Positions 1 through 6,969 of a stretch of DNA of 7,973 bases are shown here, one piece after another. The position numbers were made by a program, and so were the translations under genes. The notes under the pieces were generated by a model that saw only the letters and a program-made list of their open reading frames with translations, ran no database searches and was not told the DNA's origin. Positions within the stretch are counted from its first letter, which is position 1. Every line of letters begins with the position of its first letter. The stretch spans positions 1-7,973 of the forward strand of contig CAYJFD010000052.1 of NCBI GenBank assembly GCA_964369605.1, given 5' to 3'. Origin of the DNA: CAYJFD01 sp964369605 (GTDB taxonomy: Bacteria; Bacteroidota; Bacteroidia; Bacteroidales; UBA932).

Positions 1-50
1 CCAATCAAGAGCTTCTTAATTTATATTAACCGTCCAACTTTCGGGGGTCA
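1..50 (+). mobile_element. Probable right end of an IS3-family insertion sequence (partial)
   Basis: Positions 30-50 read CCGTCCAACTTTCGGGGGTCA on the plus strand. Read inward from the other strand this is TGACCCCCGAAAGTTGGACGG, which resembles from memory the terminal inverted repeats of IS3-family (IS150-like) elements. A reading frame entering from the left edge codes NQELLNLY and stops at TAA 27-29, directly before the repeat, as expected for a transposase C-terminus. The rest of the element lies outside the window, so neither the transposase, the other repeat nor a target duplication can be checked. It could also be the left end of an element in the opposite orientation. Confidence 0.45.
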
Positions 51-75
51 TATCATCTTTCGATACTCTCTTTTC

Positions 76-152
76 TGGCGGTATGGACGGGACTCGAACC
101 CGCGACCCCCTGCGTGACAGGCAGGTATTCTAACCAGCTGAACTACCACACC
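76..152 (-). tRNA. tRNA-Asp (anticodon GTC)
   Basis: The minus strand reads GGTGTGGTAGTTCAGCTGG onward and folds into a full cloverleaf. The 7-bp acceptor stem GGTGTGG/CCATACC has one G-T pair. The anticodon GTC is the complement of 116-118, within the arm CCTGCCTGTCACGCAGG, and the T arm contains GGTTCGAGTCC. The body closely resembles the E. coli tRNA-Asp sequence as I recall it. The 3' CCA is encoded at 76-78, unlike the two other tRNAs of this window. No T-run or terminator hairpin is seen in the 25 bases between its 3' end and the putative insertion-sequence end. Confidence 0.97.
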
Positions 153-173
153 AGTTTTGTTGCTTTTGAGAAT

Positions 174-205
174 GCAAATGTAGGAATTATTTTTTTATCT
201 GCAAA
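174..205 (-). promoter_or_regulatory. Bacteroidota-type promoter of tRNA-Asp
   Basis: On the minus strand the -33 box TTTG (complement of 202-205) and the -7 box TACATTTGC (complement of 174-182) are separated by exactly 19 bp. This matches the TTTG-N19-TAnnTTTG consensus of the primary sigma factor of this phylum. The -7 box ends 21 bases upstream of the tRNA 5' end. Confidence 0.85.
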
Positions 206-297
206 TTTTTCTCAATCCTTTTTAAGGTATTTTTTTATCTATATTTTTTCTCAGTTCGTTTCTCCTTATTAATCAAGATTTTAAGAAAAAGAAATGA

Positions 298-837
298 TTA
301 TGCAGTAAAGAAAGAAAAATGTACATTCCCATACTTTTTCTCCTTTTGAAAATGTGGATGATTCTTAAATGAGTACGACGCTGGATGCTCTAGGATAAAA
401 ATTCCTCCGTCACTTTTCAGTATCTTAGCCTCTATTACTTTGTCAGGGATAGAAGAAAGATCCTTTAGATCATAAGGTGGATCAGCAAAGATTAAATCAA
501 ACTCTACGGTACATATTCCTATAAAGTCAAATACATTTTGGTGTAGAACCTTCATTGATTCCTGTACCCCTAACTTTTGAGCTTCCCTTTTAATAAATGA
601 TACATTCGTAGGATTCATCTCACATGAGATTATCTCAGTACAACCTCTTGACGCGAATTCAAAAGATATACTACCTGTTCCAGAGAAAAGATCTAACACT
701 CGAATTTCCTCGAAATCATACTGATTCATCAAAATATTAAAAAGACCCTCCTTAGCAAAATCGGTTGTTGGTCGTGCTGAATAATTTGTTGGGGGATTTA
801 TATTTTTCCCTTTTAGTGTGCCACCTATTATTCTCAT
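298..837 (-). CDS. rsmD: 16S rRNA (guanine966-N2)-methyltransferase RsmD
   Basis: This is a 179-residue protein of normal length for RsmD, which transfers a methyl group from S-adenosylmethionine to N2 of G966 of 16S rRNA during assembly of the small subunit. Visible motifs are the N-terminal MRIIGGTLKG, the family segment RPTTDFAKEGLFN (22-34), SAM-binding motif I VLDLFSGTGS (47-56), the acidic residue of motif II in SCEMN (71-75), and the catalytic DPPY (119-122). The ATG at 835-837 opens directly on the conserved MRIIGG, which supports this start. It is the last gene of a minus-strand unit, 57 bases after the DUF3822-like gene. No internal promoter box is seen in that gap, so cotranscription is likely. 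No convincing terminator hairpin follows it, only AT-rich sequence leading to the tRNA-Asp promoter. Confidence 0.94.
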   Translation of the reverse strand: MRIIGGTLKGKNINPPTNYSARPTTDFAKEGLFNILMNQYDFEEIRVLDLFSGTGSISFEFASRGCTEIISCEMNPTNVSFIKREAQKLGVQESMKVLHQNVFDFIGICTVEFDLIFADPPYDLKDLSSIPDKVIEAKILKSDGGIFILEHPASYSFKNHPHFQKEKKYGNVHFSFFTA

Positions 838-893
838 ATATAGATATAATTAACGTAAGATAATGCTGAATGTAATAAACTTTCGTTGTTTAT

Positions 894-1436
894 TTAAGCG
901 ATAGAAATCACCCCAGCTGTGTATTTTTCTAAAATTTTCACTAAATCTTCAGACAGCACTCCTAATGAAGAAACAGGAGTATGTGCAGGATTAAAGAATA
1001 GTTCTCTCATCACTAAGAAGATATAATATGAAGCAGTCACACTATCATTAACTTTGTAGCTTGCTGAAAGAAGTAAGCTATCACCTTCCATTGCCACTAT
1101 GTTTAGAAGTGACTCTGAAACTAATATTAATACCTTATTGTGTGACTCTACCTGTGAGATCTTGGATAAGAGTTTGAGAATTAGAGGAAAGACTTGCTCG
1201 TTTTTGAACTGCCTTGTTTCAAATTTATCTCCTGGCAGAGCATAGATGAGAGCTGCTCCAAAATTCTCTAATGTTTTTGTATATACGATATCGTTCTCTT
1301 CGATATCGTAAAGTTCAGAAAGTATCACTCTTCTTTTAAGTTCATTATAGCCCTCAAGTGGAACAAGCGTATACTTCTCTGTATTATAAAAATAAGATGA
1401 GTCGGAATAATTTATATTTTTTTTATTCTTACTCAT
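894..1436 (-). CDS. DUF3822-like protein, shortened at the N-terminus
   Basis: This is a 180-residue protein of unknown function. It resembles the C-terminal two thirds of the Bacteroidota DUF3822 family, proteins of roughly 250-280 residues thought to have an actin/hexokinase-like ATPase fold. Matching landmarks are YTLVPLEGYNE (22-32), IVYTKTLENFGAALIYALP (50-68), a strand NIVAMEGDSLLLSASYKV with a following helix containing YYIFLVMRELFF, and a final segment ending EKYTAGVISIA. The first lobe of about 90 residues appears to be missing. The upstream gap is only 48 bases, so it cannot be encoded there in a normal way. The ATG at 1434-1436 is the only good start. The position next to rsmD fits what I recall for this family. 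The assignment rests on motif memory and is moderate. Confidence 0.6.
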   Translation of the reverse strand: MSKNKKNINYSDSSYFYNTEKYTLVPLEGYNELKRRVILSELYDIEENDIVYTKTLENFGAALIYALPGDKFETRQFKNEQVFPLILKLLSKISQVESHNKVLILVSESLLNIVAMEGDSLLLSASYKVNDSVTASYYIFLVMRELFFNPAHTPVSSLGVLSEDLVKILEKYTAGVISIA

Positions 1437-1460
1437 CTTATTATAGTTTTAGTATTTAGC

Positions 1461-1477
1461 TAGGAGAAGCACTCCTA
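1461..1477 (-). other. Small intercistronic hairpin
   Basis: TAGGAG (1461-1466) and CTCCTA (1472-1477) form a perfect 6-bp stem with a 5-base loop in the 48-base gap between the membrane-protein gene and the DUF3822-like gene. There is no T-run on the minus strand, so it is not a standard terminator. It may affect mRNA processing or stability, or be chance. Confidence 0.35.
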
Positions 1478-1484
1478 TCCTTTA

Positions 1485-2099
1485 TTATTCCCAGTTACCT
1501 GCGTTATTATTAGGACGCTCTATACTTCCTACCTTAATTCCCTTGTAACGCTCTAGACTTTCTTGCTCCTCTTTAAAGTTAATAACTAATTGACGATCTA
1601 GTCCTGAAAGAAGAAAATCGTAGTGAATATTAGCCTCGAATAATGGAACATCGATTCCTGAAACCTTACGTACGACAGTATTAACTTCAATTAATCTACC
1701 ACCTGAGAAAGGTATATATATAATCGAATCTACAGGGAAAGATAAATCAGTTAAAATAGCCTCTTTCACTGGTACTCTAAGTGTATCTCTTCTTACAAGA
1801 TTTTGAGCAACTGCTAGAGAGTCGTCAAATGAACCAATTTGCTTTACAATAGTTACTTCACCATTATAATAGAAATCAAGAAGTGAGTCTAATGACTGCA
1901 CAAATACGCCATTCTCTTCTTTATAAGCTACTTCTAAAGTTCTAAGGGCCTTTAATCTCTCGATAGCAACTTTTTCTCTTCTTTGAGTTTCTTCATTAAA
2001 TCTAAGTGGTCTCATGATGCTATCAAACACAAGATAAGCCAAGACTAACACAACAGCTGTTAGAGCAACCTGAATTAGGATTTTAGTAGTTTTATTCAT
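1485..2099 (-). CDS. Single-pass membrane protein of unknown function
   Basis: This is a 204-residue protein. A hydrophobic segment at residues 6-29 (core VALTAVVLVLAYLVFDSIM) acts as an uncleaved anchor. It is followed by a charged helical stretch at about 34-62 (ETQRREKVAIERLKALRTLE) that could form a coiled coil, and then a mostly beta-like, charged C-terminal domain, presumably periplasmic. I see no enzyme motif. The arrangement of an N-terminal helix running into a charged helix (ALRTLEVAYKEENG) is loosely pseudopilin-like, but no prepilin peptidase site is visible. I recall similar uncharacterised proteins in Bacteroidales, but cannot name a family. It is the first gene of the unit that ends with rsmD and has a well-formed promoter about 40 bases upstream. 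The start ATG at 2097-2099 is supported by the promoter and by the anchor beginning six residues in. Confidence 0.8.
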   Translation of the reverse strand: MNKTTKILIQVALTAVVLVLAYLVFDSIMRPLRFNEETQRREKVAIERLKALRTLEVAYKEENGVFVQSLDSLLDFYYNGEVTIVKQIGSFDDSLAVAQNLVRRDTLRVPVKEAILTDLSFPVDSIIYIPFSGGRLIEVNTVVRKVSGIDVPLFEANIHYDFLLSGLDRQLVINFKEEQESLERYKGIKVGSIERPNNNAGNWE

Positions 2100-2141
2100 T
2101 TATTTATTTTTTATAATATTTCTAAAAACAAAATTTAACAC

Positions 2142-2173
2142 GCAAATTTATAAATAATAATTAGTACTTCAAA
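2142..2173 (-). promoter_or_regulatory. Promoter of the membrane protein-DUF3822-rsmD unit
   Basis: On the minus strand TTTG (complement of 2170-2173) and TAAATTTGC (complement of 2142-2150) are separated by 19 bp. This is a perfect match to the Bacteroidota -33/-7 pattern. The expected transcript start near 2137 gives a leader of about 37 bases before the ATG at 2099. Confidence 0.8.
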
Positions 2174-2181
2174 TATATTTT

Positions 2182-2190
2182 TAATTTTGC
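2182..2190 (+). promoter_or_regulatory. -7 box of the nrnA promoter
   Basis: TAATTTTGC matches TAnnTTTGC exactly and lies 31 bases upstream of the GTG start of the DHH phosphoesterase gene. No clear TTTG -33 box is seen at the expected distance; the bases there are AT-rich. Its upstream part overlaps the divergent promoter on the other strand. Confidence 0.65.
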
Positions 2191-2221
2191 ACAACGAAAT
2201 TAATAAAAAGAGAGTCAAATA

Positions 2222-3256
2222 GTGAAAATTACAAAAGATCAAATAACGAAACTGAACGATTTAATATCAGCCTCTGAACAAATCAGTATAATATCTCACT
2301 TCCGCCCTGACGGAGACGCGATGGGGTCATCTCTAGGATTTTATCATTTCCTGTCTTGTTCAGAAAAAAAAATAAGAGTAATCCTTCCTAGCCCCTACTC
2401 TAGCTCGGTTAAATTCTTAGATCCTGACTCAAGTATTCTAATCTATAATTCTAGCAGCACTAACAATAAGGACATAGAAGAATATATTTTAAACAGTGAT
2501 CTTGTACTGTGTTTAGACTTCAACACCATCAGCAGAACTGAAGAACTAGCCCCTCACATTATCAAGACAAAGGCTAAAAAAGTGCTTATCGACCACCATC
2601 CTAATCCTGAAAAAGAGCACTTCGATCTAATATTCTCCTACCCCGAGAGTTCCTCTACTTGCGAGTTAACTTATATGATTCTGAAGGAGTTATTGCCTCT
2701 TCGAGGCAATACCGAGGCGCAGCTTAGCTACAAAATAGCCGAAGCCATCTCTACTGGACTCATAACAGACACAAATAACTTTAACAACTCAAGCACGCAG
2801 TTGACGTTTCAAGTAGCTAGCGAACTTATTGCTATTGGTATTGATCTCGCAGAGATTAAGAACAAAGTATTAAGCAATTTTAGCTTAAACAGGACAAGAC
2901 TAATAGGAGATTTACTACTTAATCAACTAATCGTACTTGAAGACATAGGAGTAGCATACACGATACTAACTAGCGAAATGAAAGAGAAGTATGATTTTCA
3001 AATAGGTGACAGTGAGGGATATGTAAATATTCCATTGACGATCGAGGGAATTAAGGTATCAGCGTTCTTCTCTGACTGCGATGACCATTTTCGCGTATCT
3101 TTAAGATCAAACTGCGACATATCAGTCAATGAGTTCTCACGTCTCTACTGCAATGGAGCTGGGCACGAAAGAGCTGCTGGAGGTCGTCTTGAACTAGGCT
3201 ATGATGAATTGAAAGCTTATTTTGAGAATAGTATACGAGAATATTTAAGCAAATAA
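2222..3256 (+). CDS. nrnA: DHH/DHHA1 phosphoesterase, NrnA-like oligoribonuclease / pAp phosphatase
   Basis: This 344-residue protein has the normal length for NrnA, a cytoplasmic manganese-dependent enzyme that degrades very short RNAs and, in several species, dephosphorylates 3'-phosphoadenosine 5'-phosphate. The DHH domain shows motif I SHFRPDGDAMGSS (25-37, with His26, Asp30 and Asp32), motif II with Asp99 in CLDFN, motif III DHH (124-126) and motif IV around Asp183 in GLITDTNNF. The C-terminal DHHA1 domain carries the substrate-binding glycine/histidine motif NGAGHERAAGG (311-321). All metal ligands are present, so it should be active. The start is GTG: the frame is open back to the stop at 2204-2206 but has no ATG there, and the protein begins correctly with MKITKDQ. 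The short leader contains an AAAAAGAGAG stretch that could be a weak ribosome site. The substrate preference (nanoRNA, pAp or c-di-nucleotide products) cannot be told from sequence. Confidence 0.9.
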   Translation: MKITKDQITKLNDLISASEQISIISHFRPDGDAMGSSLGFYHFLSCSEKKIRVILPSPYSSSVKFLDPDSSILIYNSSSTNNKDIEEYILNSDLVLCLDFNTISRTEELAPHIIKTKAKKVLIDHHPNPEKEHFDLIFSYPESSSTCELTYMILKELLPLRGNTEAQLSYKIAEAISTGLITDTNNFNNSSTQLTFQVASELIAIGIDLAEIKNKVLSNFSLNRTRLIGDLLLNQLIVLEDIGVAYTILTSEMKEKYDFQIGDSEGYVNIPLTIEGIKVSAFFSDCDDHFRVSLRSNCDISVNEFSRLYCNGAGHERAAGGRLELGYDELKAYFENSIREYLSK

Positions 3257-3268
3257 GCATTTTTATAT

Positions 3269-3277
3269 TATCTTTGC
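3269..3277 (+). promoter_or_regulatory. -7 box directly before the FKBP lipoprotein pair
   Basis: TATCTTTGC is a perfect TAnnTTTGC box ending only 5 bases before the ATG at 3283. Transcription should start at about 3280-3282, giving an almost leaderless mRNA. The -33 region is only weakly matched (TTTA at 3244-3247). The box overlaps the alternative TTG start at 3274, which argues for the ATG. Confidence 0.6.
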
Positions 3278-3282
3278 AAGAT

Positions 3283-3825
3283 ATGCGCAAGACACTCATA
3301 TACATATTATTAATTCAGGTATTGATTTTTAGCGCTTGTGAATCACAAAATGAGATTATAGTGATAGAGCAAGAAGAGCAAATCGATAGCTATTTAGAGG
3401 AAAATTTTCCTGAAAACACCATAATAGTCAATAATGGTTCAAGAAGAATTATTATTGAAGAAGAGGAGGAGGAGACAAAGAGTGATATTATTACACTTGA
3501 AGACGGAGATACAGTAAAAATGTTCTATGCTGGTTATGTTTTTGATAATGGGCCTTCAGGATTATTTACTACAAACATTGAGTCTCTAGCTATAACATCT
3601 GGGCTAGAGTTAACTGAACCAAATTTTGAAATACTAGAAGTAAAATACGATAAGGACACATTTATTCAAGGCCTCTATGATGGGCTTAAAGGCGTAGAGA
3701 AGGACGAACACTCATTAATAGTATTCTCTTCAAAATACGGCTTCTATGACAAAGAGCTAACTTCTGTGCCAAAAATGAGCGCGCTTATCTACGAAGTATT
3801 TATTGTTGATATTATAAAAAATTAA
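3283..3825 (+). CDS. FKBP-like lipoprotein, single domain
   Basis: This is a 180-residue protein. A lipoprotein signal peptide (MRKTLIYILLIQVLIFSAC) predicts lipidation at Cys19 and export to the envelope. After a short helical region comes an acidic linker with six consecutive Glu (59-64). An FKBP-type peptidyl-prolyl isomerase-like domain follows at about 72-178: DGDTVKMFYAGYVFD, FIQGLYDGLKGVEKDEHSLIVF, SSKYGFYD and a final strand ALIYEVFIVDI. The usual phenylalanine-aspartate after the first strands is replaced by LFTTN, and the tryptophan of the pocket by Leu/Tyr. Catalytic activity is therefore doubtful, and a chaperone or binding role is possible. The gene lies 26 bases after nrnA and 1 base before the next gene, with its own promoter box. 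The ATG at 3283 is preferred to the TTG at 3274 because the latter lies inside the promoter box. It may belong to DUF4827 or a similar Bacteroidales family. Confidence 0.75.
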   Translation: MRKTLIYILLIQVLIFSACESQNEIIVIEQEEQIDSYLEENFPENTIIVNNGSRRIIIEEEEEETKSDIITLEDGDTVKMFYAGYVFDNGPSGLFTTNIESLAITSGLELTEPNFEILEVKYDKDTFIQGLYDGLKGVEKDEHSLIVFSSKYGFYDKELTSVPKMSALIYEVFIVDIIKN

Positions 3826-3826
3826 T

Positions 3827-4903
3827 ATGAAATTTAAAACTTTTTCCACTCTTTTAATATCCTCTATCATTTGCACATTCATACTGATACCATCATGTGC
3901 AATAGAAGTAGAGGACACAAACGATGAGATTCAAGAGAAATTCATTAAAGCCTACATAGAAAAATACTACCCAGGTTATGAACCCGACGAAGATGGTATC
4001 TATGTTATCGAACATAAGACCACTCAAGGTGAAAGGGTTGATTCATACGACTCTTGCTACGCAGTTGTGCAGTACTCAATAAGATCGCTTGACAAGACCT
4101 ACATATACTCATCTTATGATTCTGTTGCTCAGAAAATAGGTCAGTACTCTCCTAGCATTTATTACGGGAGTCACATATGGTCTATCGGTCAAGATTTAAA
4201 TGCTATAGGACTTGAAAAAGTAGTTTCTAAATTACAAGTAGGTGGATCTATTTCAGCCATCATCCCGCCAGAGATGCTGGGCGAAACATTTTCAGGAGAT
4301 TTGACAAACTCAGACGGAAACTACAAACTATATGAGATACAACTTGACAGCATTATTCTAGATATAGATGAACACCAAAGTAATCTAATGCAGGCATACT
4401 CTGATAAATATTATGACGGCATGGATACGACTAATGCTAACTACTATTTCAAGAAAATTCACACAAATGCAATTGTAGACACTATTGAAAATAGTAATAC
4501 TGTCTATCTTAACTATATAGGTAGACTCTTAAACGGCCTAGTTTTTGACACAAATATTGCAGACACTGCGATGAAATACGGAATTTACGATCCTGCCAGA
4601 GATTACACTACAGGATTTGACTTCAGCTATTTCAAGGACTCAGTAGACGTACTACTTAACAACAGCGACATCGCAACTGGCTTCATAAGAACTGCTTGGA
4701 AATTAAACTATGGTGACAAAGCTATCGCATTCTTCTCATCTGACTATGGATATGGAGATTATGGCAATATCTCTGAAGGAGGTAGTATCCCTAGCTATAG
4801 CCCACTATTCTTTGAAGTGTGGATGGAGAACTTAGAGCGAAAACCTAATGTAGAGCCAGCAGAAACAGCAAAGACATCTAATAATATCACGATGAGCAAA
4901 TAA
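3827..4903 (+). CDS. FKBP-like lipoprotein with two isomerase-like domains
   Basis: This is a 358-residue protein. The signal peptide ends with ILIPSC, which predicts a lipid-anchored Cys24 and an envelope location. Two FKBP-like domains follow. The first, about 73-180, is degenerate: VVQYSIRSLDKTYIYSS, then LEKVVSKLQVGGSISAIIPPEM and YEIQLDSIIL. The second, about 205-337, is closer to the family: VYLNYIGRLLNGLVFDTN with Phe240-Asp241, ATGFIRTAWKLNYGDKAIAF, SSDYGYGDYG with Tyr308, and IPSYSPLFFEVWMENL. A disordered tail rich in Pro, Ala and Thr ends the protein. It begins 1 base after the stop of the single-domain lipoprotein, so the pair is translated from one mRNA and probably arose by duplication. 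The predicted role is folding or stabilising envelope proteins; no partner is evident. Confidence 0.78.
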   Translation: MKFKTFSTLLISSIICTFILIPSCAIEVEDTNDEIQEKFIKAYIEKYYPGYEPDEDGIYVIEHKTTQGERVDSYDSCYAVVQYSIRSLDKTYIYSSYDSVAQKIGQYSPSIYYGSHIWSIGQDLNAIGLEKVVSKLQVGGSISAIIPPEMLGETFSGDLTNSDGNYKLYEIQLDSIILDIDEHQSNLMQAYSDKYYDGMDTTNANYYFKKIHTNAIVDTIENSNTVYLNYIGRLLNGLVFDTNIADTAMKYGIYDPARDYTTGFDFSYFKDSVDVLLNNSDIATGFIRTAWKLNYGDKAIAFFSSDYGYGDYGNISEGGSIPSYSPLFFEVWMENLERKPNVEPAETAKTSNNITMSK

Positions 4904-4924
4904 TATGCTAATCGCAATAGCATA
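4904..4924. other. Stem-loop just downstream of the FKBP pair
   Basis: TATGCTA (4904-4910) and TAGCATA (4918-4924) make a 7-bp perfect stem with a 7-base loop. It starts right after the stop codon and abuts the main terminator, so the transcript end carries two hairpins in series. It has no T-run of its own and may protect the 3' end. Confidence 0.5.
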
Positions 4925-4962
4925 AAAAAAGACACTTTCATTTTTTGAAAGTGTCTTTTTTT
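4924..4962. terminator. Bidirectional intrinsic terminator between the FKBP pair and rho
   Basis: A7-GACACTTTCA (4924-4940) pairs perfectly with TGAAAGTGTC-T7 (4946-4962) around a five-T loop, a 17-bp stem. Each strand ends its stem in a run of seven T. It can therefore stop both the plus-strand lipoprotein transcript and the minus-strand rho transcript. Confidence 0.93.
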
Positions 4963-4976
4963 ATATCATCTATTTT

Positions 4977-6851
4977 TTAACCATTCATAGAAACAAGGAA
5001 CTCATCATTATTGATAGTCTTCTCTAACTGAGACTTCATAAACTCCATTGCCTCTACGCAGTTCATATCTGCAAGATAGTTACGCAGTACCCATAATCTA
5101 CTTATCTTTTCCTTCTCAAGAAGTAAATCATCCCTACGTGTACTACTAAGAGTAACATCTACAGCTGGGAAGATACGCTTATTAGCAAGCTTACGATCTA
5201 ACTGTAATTCCATATTACCAGTTCCCTTAAATTCTTCAAAGATAACCTCATCCATTTTAGAACCTGTTTCTGTTAATGCTGTTGCAAGAATAGTCAATGA
5301 TCCTCCATTCTCAATATTTCTAGCAGCTCCAAAGAATCTCTTAGGTTTATGTAATGCATTCGCATCAACACCACCTGAAAGAACTTTTCCTGAAGCAGGC
5401 TGTACTGTATTAAAGGCCCTTGCAAGACGAGTTATAGAATCTAATAATATTACAACATCATGTCCGCACTCCACTAAACGCTTTGCTTTCTCTAATACAA
5501 TATTCGCCACCTTCACATGTCTTTCTGCTGGCTCATCAAAAGTAGAGGCTACGACTTCCGCATTAACGCTTCTTGCCATATCTGTTACCTCCTCTGGACG
5601 TTCGTCAATTAAAAGAACGATCATATATACCTCAGGATGGTTATTCGCTATTGCGTTAGCTATAGATTTTAATAAAATCGTCTTACCTGTTTTTGGTTGT
5701 GCTACTATTAGTCCCCTTTGTCCTTTTCCAATAGGAGTAAATAAATCTACGATACGAGTAGATAAGTTACTTGATCCATTCTCTGTAATATTGAATTTCT
5801 GATCTGGAAATAGCGGTGTTAAGAAATCAAATGGAACCCTATCGCGAATAAATTCTGGAGATCTTCCATTAATCTTATTTATCTTTACTAGTGGGAAATA
5901 CTTATCGCCCTCTTTAGGAGGTCTAATCTCACCTAAAATAGTGTCTCCTGTTTTTAAAGCATAAGACTTAATCTGAGACTGAGAAACATAAATATCGTCA
6001 GGAGAGTTTAAATAATTATAATCAGATGAACGCATAAAACCGTAACCATCAGGCATAATTTCTAAAACTCCTATAGCGTCAACGATTCCTTCATACTCAT
6101 ATTTTATCTCTTGTTGAACTTCAGACTGCTGTACTTCTTCTGATTCTACATGTTGCCTTATTGAAGATACCTCAGAATCTCTGTTTGTCTGTTCCTTAGA
6201 TTTTCTTGGTCTCTTTGCTCTGACTTCCTCAGTTTTTGGAAGTTCCTGAGTTACTTGAGCCTCTGCTGAACTTTCATCTACTTTCCCTGATGCATCTGGC
6301 GTATTTGTATTAACCTGTTGCTTTCTTGTTGTACGTTGTCTTGCTGGTTTTTTGACTTGTATTTCAGTCTGGACTGACACTTCGTTATTATCAGTAGCTG
6401 GCTTATCAACTGTTTGCACCTCGCTCACTGATCTTTGCTGCTGCGGTCTTTGTTTTTGTTGATTTGTCGCTTGCTGATTCGCAGGTCTTTCTTGACCTTC
6501 TACTCTTTCCTTCCTTTGAGGTTTAGGTTGTCTTTGAGGTTTATCACTCTCTACAACTAATCCGTTATCGTTTTTAAAAGTATTATCTTTCTTTGTGTTA
6601 TTCTTCTTCTCTGGAATATTATTTGGCTCCACGACTACAGGATTTTCAACATTTGGCTTTTGAGACTTTACGACTTTTGTTCTTGGCCTCTTTGCGCGTG
6701 GATTTTCATTACTGTGAATAGCTTGCTCATCTAGAATCTTGTATATTAAATCCTCTTTTGAATAAGAGTCCGATTTTTTAATATTCAATTCTTTCGCTAT
6801 TACGATTAAGTCCTCTTGACTTTTAGAATTTAATTCAATAATATTATACAT
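4977..6851 (-). CDS. rho: Transcription termination factor Rho with a long disordered N-terminal insertion
   Basis: Rho is a hexameric RNA-dependent ATPase that loads on untranslated RNA and releases RNA polymerase. From the ATG at 6849-6851 the protein has 624 residues, about 200 more than E. coli Rho. A Rho_N domain lies at 1-45 (MYNIIELNSKSQEDLIVIAK onward). A low-complexity insertion follows at about 46-250, rich in Gln, Lys, Arg, Pro and Glu. The RNA-binding OB fold is at about 258-330 (MPDGYGFMRSSDYNYL). In the ATPase core, the P-loop is GLIVAQPKTGKT (380-391) and Walker B is VVILLDS (466-472), followed by LTETGSKMDEVIFEEFKGTG and LDRKLANKRIFPAVD. The frame stays open to a GTG at 6896, adding METAVLAVPQLKKQS. 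I prefer the ATG because the MYNI start fits family members as I recall them. tRNA-Arg lies upstream on the same strand and no promoter box is seen between them. Confidence 0.95.
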   Translation of the reverse strand: MYNIIELNSKSQEDLIVIAKELNIKKSDSYSKEDLIYKILDEQAIHSNENPRAKRPRTKVVKSQKPNVENPVVVEPNNIPEKKNNTKKDNTFKNDNGLVVESDKPQRQPKPQRKERVEGQERPANQQATNQQKQRPQQQRSVSEVQTVDKPATDNNEVSVQTEIQVKKPARQRTTRKQQVNTNTPDASGKVDESSAEAQVTQELPKTEEVRAKRPRKSKEQTNRDSEVSSIRQHVESEEVQQSEVQQEIKYEYEGIVDAIGVLEIMPDGYGFMRSSDYNYLNSPDDIYVSQSQIKSYALKTGDTILGEIRPPKEGDKYFPLVKINKINGRSPEFIRDRVPFDFLTPLFPDQKFNITENGSSNLSTRIVDLFTPIGKGQRGLIVAQPKTGKTILLKSIANAIANNHPEVYMIVLLIDERPEEVTDMARSVNAEVVASTFDEPAERHVKVANIVLEKAKRLVECGHDVVILLDSITRLARAFNTVQPASGKVLSGGVDANALHKPKRFFGAARNIENGGSLTILATALTETGSKMDEVIFEEFKGTGNMELQLDRKLANKRIFPAVDVTLSSTRRDDLLLEKEKISRLWVLRNYLADMNCVEAMEFMKSQLEKTINNDEFLVSMNG

Positions 6852-6938
6852 TGATTGTTTTTTTAACTGTGGTACGGCTAGAACTGCGGTCTCCACATTA
6901 AGATGTTTAAATTATAAATTTCTGGTATCTTCCAGGAA

Positions 6939-6960
6939 AAGCCTATTGAATGTTAGGCTT
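6939..6960 (-). terminator. Hairpin between tRNA-Arg and rho, weak terminator or attenuator
   Basis: AAGCCTA (6939-6945) and TAGGCTT (6954-6960) form a perfect 7-bp stem with an 8-base loop. It starts 9 bases after the tRNA-Arg 3' end and is followed on the minus strand by only four T (the last two in the stem). It probably ends most tRNA-Arg transcripts but may allow read-through into rho. Confidence 0.5.
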
Positions 6961-6969
6961 AAATAAATG

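Noticed and set aside
206..297. Terminator for the rsmD unit
   Set aside because: The region is T-rich, but I find no stable stem before a T-run on the minus strand.
3274..3276. TTG start for the first FKBP lipoprotein
   Set aside because: It lies inside the promoter box, so it would not be in the mRNA. The ATG at 3283 gives a normal signal peptide.
6852..6896. GTG start extending Rho by 15 residues
   Set aside because: The added residues do not resemble Rho, and MYNI at the ATG fits the family start as I recall it. It cannot be fully excluded.
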